Notes under the pieces: generated by a model | Seen by the model: only the letters and a program-made list of their open reading frames with translations | What the model was told of the DNA's origin: nothing | Database searches by the model: none | Translations under genes and position numbers: made by a program | Part shown: positions 1-7,806 of the stretch, one piece after another | Layout of the letters: each line of letters starts with the position of its first letter | Numbering within the stretch: the stretch's first letter is position 1 | Assembly (NCBI GenBank): GCA_021325515.1 | Contig: JAJPHC010000013.1 | Span: 374,001-438,000 of the forward strand | Source of the DNA: Acidobacteriota bacterium | GTDB lineage: Bacteria > Acidobacteriota > Thermoanaerobaculia > Gp7-AA8 | DNA: 64,000 nt | Direction: 5' to 3'

Positions 1-403
1 TCTGCCCGCGCTGCAACTCGGAGGTGAAAGGAGTGTCGGTTTCTTCCGTGCGGAGGAAGACATCGCGGCTGAGGAATCGCAGGTGCTCATTGCGCATCAG
101 CGCGCCGGGGAGCAGGCCGACCTCGGTGAGAACCTGAAAGCCGTTGCAGATCCCGAACACGAGGCCGCCGTTTGCGGCGTGACGACGGATCGGCTCCATG
201 ATCGGCGCGAACTTCGCGAGCGCGCCGGCGCGGAGATAGTCGCCGTAAGCGAAGCCGCCGGGGATGATTACGCAGTCTGCGCCTTTGAGGTCCGTCTCCT
301 TGTGCCACAGCAGTTCGGCCTCGGCGCTGACGACGTTCTTCGCAACGTGCCACGCGTCGTGATCGCAGTTCGAGCCTGGAAGAATGACGATTCCGAATTT
401 CAT
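1..403 (-). CDS. purQ: Phosphoribosylformylglycinamidine synthase, glutaminase subunit PurQ (C-terminus off window)
   Basis: The reverse strand from the ATG at 403 reads without a stop to the window edge, giving the first 134 residues of PurQ. It starts MKFGIVILPGSNCDHDAW and carries the class I glutaminase nucleophile in GICNGFQ (Cys86) and the PGGFAYGDYLRAG loop. PurQ releases ammonia from glutamine for PurL in the fourth step of purine synthesis. Its start codon overlaps the stop of the upstream propeller gene as ATGA, so the two are translationally coupled. The catalytic His/Glu dyad lies beyond the window. Confidence 0.95.
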   Translation of the reverse strand, partial: MKFGIVILPGSNCDHDAWHVAKNVVSAEAELLWHKETDLKGADCVIIPGGFAYGDYLRAGALAKFAPIMEPIRRHAANGGLVFGICNGFQVLTEVGLLPGALMRNEHLRFLSRDVFLRTEETDTPFTSELQRGQ

Positions 404-1482
404 TTCGTGTTTGCTGTGCGGGGAACTTTGTAGATTGTAAGGTAGCCGGCGCGCTCCGTGACGGCCAGTGTGCTGCGGTCGCGATCATAGGCGATCGCGT
501 ACGCGTCGACGCCGTACAACGACACCGGGTTTACCCGCCGGCTAGATGCCGTGAACGTCCCGCTGGCGGAGCAGCGGCGCTCGGCGTAGAGCAGCGTCTC
601 GGGCGCCGCGAGCGCTGCGATCTGCGGCCCGCTCTTCTCCGGCAGGCAGATCTTCTGGCTGCTGACGAGATCGCCGAAGTCGATCGTGATCCGCATTTTT
701 CCGTCGCCGGCGGATGCCATCTGCTTCGCGGATCGCGTGGCGATCGGCTTCTCGAACAGCGTGTCGTTCGCGATGGCGATGAGTGCCCGGTCGTTTGCGG
801 CGAAGAGGGCAGCCTCGATCTTCTTGTCCGTCTGCAGCGGATCGCGCGCGATCTCGTTGAAGGTCTGCAGATCGTAGAAGACGACCGAAGTCGCCTTCGT
901 GTCACCGAAGAGCTCCGGCCCGATGACCGCGAGGGTCGTGCCGCTGGACGAGACTGCAATCGCCATCGGATCTTCGAAGGGCAGCGTCTTCAGTTCCTTC
1001 TCGCCCCGCGCGTCGAAGATGTGCACGTGCCTGCCGAGGAGGAAGACGAAGCGGTTCCGGGGATCGGGGACGGCATCGCGGATCTGTTCCCCTTCCGTCG
1101 TGATCTCGCGAACGATCCTGAAGCTCGGGATCTCGAGGATCGATGCGGATTCGTCGCTGCCGTTCGCGATGTAGAGGAGCTTGCCGTCCGCACTCGTGCG
1201 CAGCGTGACGAGCTCTTTGGTCGATGCGATGTCGGGCGAATCGAGCACGAGCCTGTTCCGGATCGTGCCGGTCTTCGGATCGACGGCGATCACCGCCTGC
1301 GGCTGCGCGAGCCCGACATAGATGGTGCCGTCGTGTCCGACAGCGACACCATGCGGATCGCCTTCGACCGACCAGCGGTGAATGATCTTCTGATCGTGAG
1401 TGGGAACCGAAGGGAGCGTCTGCGGCTGCGCGAACGCCGCGGAACAGGTGAGCAGAGCCAGCCCGGCGAGACTACTCCTCAA
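400..1482 (-). CDS. Secreted beta-propeller (YVTN/NHL-like) protein between purS and purQ
   Basis: About 360 residues made of repeated strands such as DPHGVAVGHDGTIYVG and DGKLLYIANGSDES, typical of a YVTN/NHL-type beta-propeller. The open frame extends upstream to 1620, but that part is antisense-free overlap with purS. The TTG at 1482 gives a proper signal peptide (MRSSLAGLALLTCSAAFA, then QP), overlaps purS by only 11 bases and is my preferred start. The protein is probably exported to the periplasm. It sits between two subunits of one purine enzyme and couples to purQ by ATGA. No catalytic motif is visible and the function is unknown. Confidence 0.75.
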   Translation of the reverse strand: MRSSLAGLALLTCSAAFAQPQTLPSVPTHDQKIIHRWSVEGDPHGVAVGHDGTIYVGLAQPQAVIAVDPKTGTIRNRLVLDSPDIASTKELVTLRTSADGKLLYIANGSDESASILEIPSFRIVREITTEGEQIRDAVPDPRNRFVFLLGRHVHIFDARGEKELKTLPFEDPMAIAVSSSGTTLAVIGPELFGDTKATSVVFYDLQTFNEIARDPLQTDKKIEAALFAANDRALIAIANDTLFEKPIATRSAKQMASAGDGKMRITIDFGDLVSSQKICLPEKSGPQIAALAAPETLLYAERRCSASGTFTASSRRVNPVSLYGVDAYAIAYDRDRSTLAVTERAGYLTIYKVPRTANTK

Positions 1483-1723
1483 TCGTGTAGGAGAAATGTT
1501 CAACGACGGTATTTGCGAGGAGCCTCTCACACATCTGACGAAGCTGCGATTCGACATGGTCTCGCGTCTGCCCACCAATGTCCGCAAGCGTAATTCGAAA
1601 CAGTTTGCCGACCCGCACATCTTCCACGCCTGCGAAACCCAGCGTGCTCAGCGAATGCTGAATGGCCTTCCCCTGCGGATCGAGAACGGATGGTTTGAGC
1701 TCGACGACGACCGTTGCCTTCAT
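1472..1723 (-). CDS. purS: Phosphoribosylformylglycinamidine synthase subunit PurS
   Basis: An 83-residue protein starting MKATVVVELKPSVLDPQGKA and containing the PurS signature of an HSLSTLGF segment followed by VRVGKLFRI. PurS is the small structural subunit of the three-part FGAM synthase (PurS-PurQ-PurL) and helps the glutaminase dock onto the synthetase. The length is normal for the family (about 80 residues). The gene leads a minus-strand group that continues through a propeller gene into purQ. Three hairpin repeats lie directly upstream. Confidence 0.95.
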   Translation of the reverse strand: MKATVVVELKPSVLDPQGKAIQHSLSTLGFAGVEDVRVGKLFRITLADIGGQTRDHVESQLRQMCERLLANTVVEHFSYTIEE

Positions 1724-1743
1724 GTGCGGGAATCATAGTGTAG

Positions 1744-1828
1744 GACAGGCGCCCTCGCCTGTCGGGTTCCACGGAGGGACAGGCGGGGGCGCCTGTCGTA
1801 CACGGAGGGACAGGCGGGGGCGCCTGTC
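1744..1828. repeat. Three successive GACAGGCG-N4-CGCCTGTC hairpins
   Basis: Perfect 8-bp inverted repeats with 4-nt loops occur at 1744-1763 (loop CCCT), 1778-1797 and 1809-1828 (loops GGGG). The last two belong to a direct 31-bp repeat. The array fills the gap between the walJ-like gene and purS, both on the minus strand. It resembles REP-type intergenic palindromes; no transposase is nearby. Confidence 0.85.
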
Positions 1829-1835
1829 GTACACG

Positions 1836-2651
1836 TCAGAACAGCGCCATCTGGCCGGGAGGTGGCGGTGCAGGCGTGCGCGAGAGGCTGAAGAGTCCGG
1901 TCGCCTCGTACTGCTTCGCGACGGCCAGCTCGATCGGAGCGCCTGTGCGGCGCAGCAGGCGCGTCGCCATATCGCGCACGATCGACTCGTGGTTGTTCTT
2001 CTGCGACAGATGAATCAGGCAGAGCGTTCGTGTCGCGGGACCGAGCATGCGCTCGATGGCGCTGATCGCATCATCGTTCGAGAGGTGTCCGTAGCGCGAC
2101 ATGATGCGGCGCTTGAGCGACCAGGGATAGCTGCCGGTGCGCAGCATGTCGAGATCGTGATTCGATTCGAAGAAGAGGCCGTCGCAGTCGCTCAGGTGTC
2201 TTCTGACGTCGTCATCGACGTATCCGAGATCGGATGCGATGCCTGCACGCGAGCCGTCACGCGACTCGATGACGAAGCACGCCGAATCGGCCGCGTCGTG
2301 AATCGTCCGTTTCGCATGCACGTTCAATTCGCCGATCTGGAAGGTCGTGTTGTTCTCGAAGAGGATGACCGGCGTTTCGTCCGTGTCGAATCCCGCCGCG
2401 CTCAACGTTCCTTCCGTGCAGTAGATCGGGATGTCGTGTCTGCGCGCGATGCGCTGCGCGCCGTGCACGTGATCGGAATGCTCGTGGGTGATGACGATCG
2501 CCGACACCTTTTCGATGTCGAGCCCCAGCGAGGCCAGCCGTTTCTTCGTTTCGCGAACCCCGAGTCCGGCGTCGACCAGGATGGCCGTGCCGTCGCTCTC
2601 GAAGTAAAAACAATTTCCGGCGCTTCCGGATCCGAGAGGGGCCACGAGCAT
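1836..2651 (-). CDS. WalJ/YycJ-family metallo-beta-lactamase-fold hydrolase
   Basis: The 271-residue protein begins MLVAPLGSGSAGNCFYFE and carries the metal motif THEHSDHVHG (HxHxDH) near residue 55. This is the architecture of the YycJ/WalJ branch of MBL-fold nucleases or phosphodiesterases. Further ligand candidates are the His of TIHDAADS and the Asp of IASDLGYVDDD. WalJ proteins in Firmicutes are tied to cell-wall and chromosome coordination, so the neighbouring murA operon is suggestive, but the gene points away from murA. The C-terminus ends in a proline-rich tail (TPAPPPPGQMALF). The substrate is unknown. Confidence 0.85.
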   Translation of the reverse strand: MLVAPLGSGSAGNCFYFESDGTAILVDAGLGVRETKKRLASLGLDIEKVSAIVITHEHSDHVHGAQRIARRHDIPIYCTEGTLSAAGFDTDETPVILFENNTTFQIGELNVHAKRTIHDAADSACFVIESRDGSRAGIASDLGYVDDDVRRHLSDCDGLFFESNHDLDMLRTGSYPWSLKRRIMSRYGHLSNDDAISAIERMLGPATRTLCLIHLSQKNNHESIVRDMATRLLRRTGAPIELAVAKQYEATGLFSLSRTPAPPPPGQMALF

Positions 2652-2670
2652 GGATCGAGTTTACATGACG

Positions 2671-2707
2671 AGGCAACAGGCAGCAGGCAGCAGGCTGCGG
2701 CCTGCGT
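2671..2707. repeat. Heptameric GGCARCA tandem repeat ending in a GCAGGC hairpin
   Basis: Three tandem heptamers of the form GGCARCA lead into GCAGGC-TGCG-GCCTGC, a short hairpin. The array lies in the divergent gap between the walJ-like gene and murA and ends just before the murA -10-like hexamer. Confidence 0.6.
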
Positions 2708-2708
2708 G

Positions 2709-2714
2709 TAGAAT
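2709..2714 (+). promoter_or_regulatory. Putative -10 element for murA (TAGAAT), short or no leader
   Basis: TAGAAT ends nine bases before the murA ATG at 2724, and there is no Shine-Dalgarno-like sequence between them. If used, the transcript would be almost leaderless. No convincing -35 is visible because the repeat array lies there. Confidence 0.35.
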
Positions 2715-2723
2715 CCGCCCGCG

Positions 2724-4016
2724 ATGCCAATGGAACGCTTCGTCGTCGAAGGTGGCCGCCGTCTCGAGGGATCGATCCGGCCGGGCGGGAACAAGAACGC
2801 AGCTCTGCCGATCCTCGCAGCATGTCTGCTCACCGACGAGCCGATCCTGTTGCGCAATCTGCCGGACATCGAAGACGTCCGTGTCATGCTGCAGATCCTC
2901 GAAGGGCTCGGCGCGAGCGTCGAGCGCATCGAGCGGAATGTGGTGCGGATTCACGCGAAGGGCGACTGCGGTTCCATGCCCGACGCCGCGCTTTCGAAGC
3001 GAATCCGCGCGTCGATTCTGCTCGCCGGTCCGCTGCTCGCACGCACCGGTTCCGCGTCGATCGCGAAGCCCGGCGGCGACGCGATCGGCCGCCGCCGCGT
3101 CGATACGCATCTCCTCGCACTCGAGGCCCTCGGTGCGCAGATCGAAGTCTCGGCGTACGAATACCGGATGAGCGCGCAGTCGCTGCGCGGCAAGAACATG
3201 TTCCTCGATGAAGCGTCGGTGACCGCCACCGAGAACGCGATCATGGCCGCGGTGCTGGCCGAGGGGGACACGCAGATCTACAACGCGGCGGCGGAGCCGC
3301 ACGTTCAGGACCTCTGCCGCTTTCTCAACAGCCTCGGCGCCAACATCGACGGCATTGCCTCGAACACGCTGAAGATTCGCGGCGTCGATTCGCTGCACGG
3401 CGGTGAGTTCACCATTCCCAGCGATCACATCGAAGTCGGTTCCTACATCGGCCTCGCGGCTGTGACGCGGAGCGAGCTCCTCATCGAGGACGCTGTGCCG
3501 CAGCACATGTACGCGGTGCGGCTCATGCTGGAGAAGCTCGGGATCGAGCTGCGCATCGAAGGCGACAACATCCGCGTGCCGCGCGATCAGGAGTTGCGCG
3601 TCCGATACGACATCGGTGCCGCGGTGCCGAAGATCGACGACGGGCCGTGGCCGCTGTTTCCCGCCGATCTCCTCTCGATCATGATCATCGTCGCCACGCA
3701 GGCGGAAGGGACGGTCATGATCTTCGAGAAGATGTTCGAGTCGCGCCTGTTCTTCACGGACAAGCTGATCTCGATGGGAGCGCGCATCATCCTCTGCGAC
3801 CCGCACCGCGCGATCATCGTCGGCGGAAACCGTCTGCAGGGAGCGGAGATCTCGAGCCCCGACATCCGTGCCGGCATGGCGCTGCTGCTCGCCGCGCTCT
3901 GTGCGAAGGGCGAGAGCGTGATTCACAACGTGCATCAGATCGATCGCGGCTACGAGCGGATCGAAGAGCGCCTGAATCCTCTCGGTGCGCGCATTCGCCG
4001 CGAGCGTGACGAGTAA
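2724..4016 (+). CDS. murA: UDP-N-acetylglucosamine 1-carboxyvinyltransferase MurA (Asp active-site variant)
   Basis: A 430-residue EPSP-synthase-fold enzyme with the GGNKNAALP signature at residues 21-29. MurA transfers enolpyruvate from PEP to UDP-GlcNAc, the first committed step of peptidoglycan synthesis in the cytoplasm. In the catalytic loop the usual GGCAIG is GGDAIG, so the fosfomycin-targeted cysteine is Asp119. Family knowledge says such C-to-D enzymes stay active and resist fosfomycin. The DDGPWPLFPADL segment resembles the MurA branch common in Bacteroidota rather than the E. coli type. A second in-frame ATG at 2730 is also possible. It heads an operon with folP, cdaA, ybbR and glmM; its stop codon lies inside a long inverted repeat. 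Confidence 0.95.
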   Translation: MPMERFVVEGGRRLEGSIRPGGNKNAALPILAACLLTDEPILLRNLPDIEDVRVMLQILEGLGASVERIERNVVRIHAKGDCGSMPDAALSKRIRASILLAGPLLARTGSASIAKPGGDAIGRRRVDTHLLALEALGAQIEVSAYEYRMSAQSLRGKNMFLDEASVTATENAIMAAVLAEGDTQIYNAAAEPHVQDLCRFLNSLGANIDGIASNTLKIRGVDSLHGGEFTIPSDHIEVGSYIGLAAVTRSELLIEDAVPQHMYAVRLMLEKLGIELRIEGDNIRVPRDQELRVRYDIGAAVPKIDDGPWPLFPADLLSIMIIVATQAEGTVMIFEKMFESRLFFTDKLISMGARIILCDPHRAIIVGGNRLQGAEISSPDIRAGMALLLAALCAKGESVIHNVHQIDRGYERIEERLNPLGARIRRERDE

Positions 4017-4120
4017 TGGACGAGTGACGAGTGACGAGTGTTGAGTGATGAGTACGCCGATCCGCCCCTTTCACTCATCACTCATCACTCGTCACTCGTC
4101 ACTCATCCATGACTCGTCAC
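4006..4120. repeat. 48-bp inverted repeat built of GAGTGACGA-type tandem units across the murA/folP junction
   Basis: Arms 4006-4053 and 4073-4120 are complementary at 45 of 48 positions, separated by 19 bases. Each arm is itself a tandem of GAGTGACGA/GAGTGATGA-like units. The left arm contains the last codons and TAA stop of murA. The right arm ends nine bases before the conserved start region of FolP and would be translated if folP began at 4045. Confidence 0.9.
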
Positions 4121-4128
4121 CTGCGATC

Positions 4129-4896
4129 ATGGGCATCCTGAACGTGACGCCCGACTCGTTTTCTGACGGCGGCGTCCACTTCGATCATTCGAAAGCGCTG
4201 CATGCCGCGCTGCAGATGATCGAGGACGGCGTTGCGATCATCGATGTGGGCGGCGAATCGACGCGGCCCGGATCATCCGCCGTGACGGTGGGAGAGGAGA
4301 TCGGGCGCGTGGTGCCGGTCATCGAAGAGATTCGCCGGCGCAGCGGCATTCCGATCTCGATCGACACGCGCAAGTCGCAGGTCGCGCGCGCCGCGATTGC
4401 CGCAGGCGCGACGATGATCAACGACGTCTCCGGGCTGCATTTCGATCCGGAGATGCGGACGATTCCCGACGTTCCGGTGATCATCATGCACATGCGGGGA
4501 GAGCCGGCGACGATGCAGCAGCTCACGCAATACGACGACGTCGTCCGCGATGTCGCGCGCGAGCTGCGCGAGCGCATCGCGCAGTCGGGCATCGAGGCGA
4601 GCCGCGTGCTCATCGATCCCGGAATCGGATTCGCGAAAACGGCGGAGCAGAATCTCGAGCTGCTGGCGCGATGTCACGAGCTGACGGAGATCGCGCCGCT
4701 CGTGATCGGTGCTTCGCGCAAGGCATTCATCGGAAAACTGACGGGGCGCGATGCCGGGCCGGCGCGCATGCCGGGATCGCTCGCCGCCGTGGCCGCGGCG
4801 AAGCGCGGCGGAGCCTCGATCGTTCGCGTTCATGACGTGCGTGAAACCGCCGACTTTCTCAAAGTGCTCGCAGCCATCGATGAGGCGCGCGCATGA
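4129..4896 (+). CDS. folP: Dihydropteroate synthase FolP
   Basis: FolP joins p-aminobenzoate to dihydropterin pyrophosphate in folate synthesis. The first conserved motif is MGILNVTPDSFSDGG, followed by DVGGESTRPGS, SIDTRKSQVA, NDVSG and the late IGASRKAFIG motif, giving a complete TIM barrel. The open frame extends up to 4045, but residues 1-28 of that version are encoded by the right arm of a tandem/inverted repeat and look non-native. I therefore give the ATG at 4129, with 4045 or 4048 as alternatives. A start at 4129 leaves no N-terminal strand before the motif, so the repeat-encoded start may really be used. The stop overlaps the cdaA start (ATGA). Confidence 0.9.
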   Translation: MGILNVTPDSFSDGGVHFDHSKALHAALQMIEDGVAIIDVGGESTRPGSSAVTVGEEIGRVVPVIEEIRRRSGIPISIDTRKSQVARAAIAAGATMINDVSGLHFDPEMRTIPDVPVIIMHMRGEPATMQQLTQYDDVVRDVARELRERIAQSGIEASRVLIDPGIGFAKTAEQNLELLARCHELTEIAPLVIGASRKAFIGKLTGRDAGPARMPGSLAAVAAAKRGGASIVRVHDVRETADFLKVLAAIDEARA

Positions 4897-5666
4897 GGAG
4901 CTGGTTCGACCGGCTTCTTTCTCTGCAGTTCACCTGGCGCGATCTCGTCGACGTGCTCGTCGTTGCCGTGATCATCTACAGCATCCTCGCGTTGATCCGC
5001 GGAACACGAGCGATGCAGATCACGATCGGCCTGATGGTGCTCGGCAGCTCGTTTTTCGTGGCGCGTGCGTTCGATCTCCCTGCGCTCGAGGCGATCTCGC
5101 GCGAGACCCTCTTCTATCTCCCCTTCGCCGTCATCGTGCTCTTTCAGCACGAGATCCGGCGAGGTCTCGCGCGCATGGGCAGCAATCCGGTCATCGCCTG
5201 GTTCCACCAGCGCCGCGATGCTCTCGACATCGCGGCCATTGTCAGTGCGTGCGAGATCCTCTCGTCGAAGCGCATAGGAGCGTTGATCGTCGTCGAGGGA
5301 GCGCAGACGCTCCGCGCCTTCGAGGAAGGGGCGAAAGTTGTCGATGCGGTGATGAGCACGGAATTGCTCGTCAGCATCTTCGTCCCCGGAGGACCGCTTC
5401 ACGATGGCGCGGTGATCGTCCGCTCGAACCGCATCGTCGCGGCGGGCGCGTTTCTTCCGCTTGCGACCACGCCTGTTCCGCGGCTCGCGCACGGCACGAG
5501 GCATCGGGCGGCGATCGGCGCGACGGAAGAGAGCGACGCGACGGTGGTCGTCGTGTCCGAAGAGAATGGATCGATCGGTCTCGCGCGGGAAGGCCGGCTG
5601 ATCGAGCAGCTGGACCGCGATGCGCTTACCCACGCACTGCAGAATCGCTTCGGAGACTTTCGATGA
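4893..5666 (+). CDS. cdaA: Diadenylate cyclase CdaA
   Basis: CdaA makes the second messenger c-di-AMP from two ATP at the membrane. The 257-residue protein has three N-terminal hydrophobic segments (about residues 18-90) and a DAC domain with the catalytic DGA at 171-173 (PLHDGAVIV) and RHR at 203-205 (GTRHRAAIG). It overlaps folP upstream and ybbR downstream by four bases each, so the three are translated as a unit. The cdaA-cdaR(ybbR)-glmM order matches the known c-di-AMP module of Gram-positive bacteria, where CdaR and GlmM modulate the cyclase. Confidence 0.96.
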   Translation: MRSWFDRLLSLQFTWRDLVDVLVVAVIIYSILALIRGTRAMQITIGLMVLGSSFFVARAFDLPALEAISRETLFYLPFAVIVLFQHEIRRGLARMGSNPVIAWFHQRRDALDIAAIVSACEILSSKRIGALIVVEGAQTLRAFEEGAKVVDAVMSTELLVSIFVPGGPLHDGAVIVRSNRIVAAGAFLPLATTPVPRLAHGTRHRAAIGATEESDATVVVVSEENGSIGLAREGRLIEQLDRDALTHALQNRFGDFR

Positions 5667-6385
5667 AGCCGTGGGTCTCCAACCTCGCGCTCAAGTTGCT
5701 GTCGTTGTTTCTCGCGTTCGTCGTCTGGTTCATCGTGTCGGCGCCGAGGCGCGAGAGCGTTTCGGAGCGCGCATTCGCCGCGCCGTTGTCGCTGATCGGT
5801 GTTCCGCGCGAGCTCGTGATCACGACTCCCGTGCCCGATACCGTCAGCGTCCGGCTCCGCGGCCGCAGCTCCGATCTGCGCGCGCTCAGCTCGCAGAATC
5901 TCGAAGTCACCGTCGAGATGCATTGGGTGCAGCCGGGCGAAGCGGAGATCACGCTGCGGCCGCAGGCGATCAATGTTCCGCCCAACGTCGAAGTCGTTTC
6001 GATCGATCCGACGAAGGTGCATTTCCGCGTCGAACAATTGCGCCAGCGCGCCGTCGCGATCCGCCCCTTTCTCGTCGGCCAGCCGCCGGCCGGCTTCACC
6101 GCCGGCGATGCGACCGTCTTCCCCGATCAGGTGTTGATTTCCGGTCCCGCGTCGAAAGTGCGAAACATCAATGAGGTCGCGACCGAACGCATTATCATGA
6201 CCGGCCGCACCGACACGTTCACGCAGAGCGTCGCCGTCGTTTCCGACACTCCGCTCGTTCGAGTCATCGAGCCACTCACTGTTCAGGTCACCGTGCCGGT
6301 CTTCGCGGAAGTCGGACCGAATCCGCCGCCGGATCTGACGACGACAACGAGCGGTACTCACTCCGAGAAACGGAAGAACCAATGA
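5663..6385 (+). CDS. YbbR/CdaR-type regulator of the diadenylate cyclase
   Basis: The start is the ATG at 5663, overlapping the cdaA stop. The 240-residue protein has one N-terminal membrane helix (residues about 8-28, NLALKLLSLFLAFVVWFIVS) and an extracytoplasmic region with two to three YbbR repeats, for example VPDTVSVRLRGRSSDLRAL and PDQVLISGPASKVRNI. In Firmicutes the orthologue CdaR binds and regulates CdaA. A larger upstream frame extends to 4751 but is a shadow over folP and cdaA. The gene overlaps glmM by four bases. Confidence 0.88.
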   Translation: MKPWVSNLALKLLSLFLAFVVWFIVSAPRRESVSERAFAAPLSLIGVPRELVITTPVPDTVSVRLRGRSSDLRALSSQNLEVTVEMHWVQPGEAEITLRPQAINVPPNVEVVSIDPTKVHFRVEQLRQRAVAIRPFLVGQPPAGFTAGDATVFPDQVLISGPASKVRNINEVATERIIMTGRTDTFTQSVAVVSDTPLVRVIEPLTVQVTVPVFAEVGPNPPPDLTTTTSGTHSEKRKNQ

Positions 6386-7707
6386 GAGTCCTCTTCGGCA
6401 CTGACGGCATCCGCGGCAAGGCGCACGAATATCCGCTCGATCCCAACACGATGTTCGCGCTCGGAGAGGCACTCGCCCACCGGCTCGAGGGCGGCACGAT
6501 CCTCATGGGGATGGACACGCGCGAGTCAGGGCCGGAGATCGCGCGCGCGCTTGCTGCCGGCATCGCTGCCGGCGGCGGGCAGTCGGTGCTGATCGGCGTC
6601 GTTCCCACACCGGCGGTTGCCTATCTCTGCCGCACGACGGACGCGGCCGCCGGGCTCTCGATCTCCGCATCGCACAATCCGTACGGCGACAACGGCGTGA
6701 AGATCTTCGGGCACGACGGAATGAAGCTCGCCGACGCGATCGAAGAAGAGATCGAGGACGAGATGCGTGCGATCCGCCGCGCGGAGGTTCGGATTTCCGA
6801 CGCGCCGCTCTTCGATTCGCCGGAACTGATCGAGAGCTACGAGTCCTTTCTGCTCTCCGCGGTGAAGCCGGACGCCTTGCGCGGCAGGAACGTCGTGCTC
6901 GACACCGGCAACGGCGCCGCGTATCGCATTGGTCCCGAGGCGTTCCGCCGGGCAGGCGCGAGCGTGACGGTGATCAATGATCAACCCAACGGCACGAACA
7001 TCAACGAGCAGTCTGGCGCGCTGCACCCGCAGCGTCTCGCGGAAATCGTGGTCGAGCGCGGCGCGGACTTCGGCGTGGCCTTCGACGGCGATGCCGATCG
7101 CGCGATCTTCGCCGACGACAAGGGGAAGATCCGCGACGGAGACGAGATCATCTATCTCTGGGCGCAGAAGTTCCGGCGCGAAGGCAAGCTGCGCGGCGAT
7201 TGCGTCGTCACGACCGTGATGTCGAACTTCGGATTCGAGAGGCAACTGACGGAGGACGGGATCGAGCTCTGCAGGGCGAACGTCGGCGATAAATATGTGC
7301 TGGAGTTGATGTTGGCGCGTGGTGCGATGCTCGGCGGCGAGCAATCCGGACACATCATCGACCTGACGGTGCACACCACGGGAGACGGCATCCACACGGC
7401 GCTCGTTTTCGGCGAGCTTCTCGCGGAAGAGAGCAAGCCCTTCTCGCAGCTCGCGACGTTCTCGCCGATGCCGCAAATCCTTCTGAACAGGAAAGTTAGT
7501 TCGAAGCCGCCGCTCGACTCGCTGCCTCGCTACCAGGAAGAGCTGGCGAAGGCGAGCAGGGAGCTGGACGGGCGCGGGCGCATCCTCGTCCGCTACTCGG
7601 GAACCGAGAATCTGGTCCGCGTGATGGTGGAAGGTGACGATGACGCTCTCATCCGTCGGATTGCGGAAGCCCTCGCCGCTGTTCTGGTATCGGAAATCGG
7701 CGCCTGA
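6382..7707 (+). CDS. glmM: Phosphoglucosamine mutase GlmM
   Basis: GlmM interconverts glucosamine-6-phosphate and glucosamine-1-phosphate on the way to UDP-GlcNAc, the substrate of MurA encoded in the same operon. The 441-residue protein has the N-terminal FGTDGIRG, the phosphoserine loop SISASHNPYGDNG (phosphorylated Ser97), the Mg-binding DGDADR and the C-terminal phosphate-binding RYSGTENLVRVMVEG. All catalytic elements are intact. It is the last gene of the operon; no clear terminator follows. Confidence 0.97.
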   Translation: MRVLFGTDGIRGKAHEYPLDPNTMFALGEALAHRLEGGTILMGMDTRESGPEIARALAAGIAAGGGQSVLIGVVPTPAVAYLCRTTDAAAGLSISASHNPYGDNGVKIFGHDGMKLADAIEEEIEDEMRAIRRAEVRISDAPLFDSPELIESYESFLLSAVKPDALRGRNVVLDTGNGAAYRIGPEAFRRAGASVTVINDQPNGTNINEQSGALHPQRLAEIVVERGADFGVAFDGDADRAIFADDKGKIRDGDEIIYLWAQKFRREGKLRGDCVVTTVMSNFGFERQLTEDGIELCRANVGDKYVLELMLARGAMLGGEQSGHIIDLTVHTTGDGIHTALVFGELLAEESKPFSQLATFSPMPQILLNRKVSSKPPLDSLPRYQEELAKASRELDGRGRILVRYSGTENLVRVMVEGDDDALIRRIAEALAAVLVSEIGA

Positions 7708-7761
7708 AGCGATTTCCGGTCCTTAAACAACCTGCCTCTAGCGGAAGGGTAAGGCCATCGC

Positions 7762-7767
7762 TATACT
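7762..7767 (+). promoter_or_regulatory. Possible -10 element (TATACT) upstream of the 7807 gene
   Basis: TATACT lies 39 bases before the start at 7807, which has a GGGAG ribosome-binding site at about 7794. The -35 region is weak, so this is tentative. Confidence 0.3.
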
Positions 7768-7806
7768 GCGCCATTCATTTTTTGACCCTAGGCGGGAGAG
7801 CGATCG

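Noticed and set aside
83-433. Plus-strand 116-residue open frame at the left edge
   Set aside because: It is antisense to purQ, whose protein is unmistakable; no family features.
1744-1828. CRISPR array
   Set aside because: Only two full 31-bp repeats, no unique spacers, and no cas genes; the repeats are adjacent hairpins.
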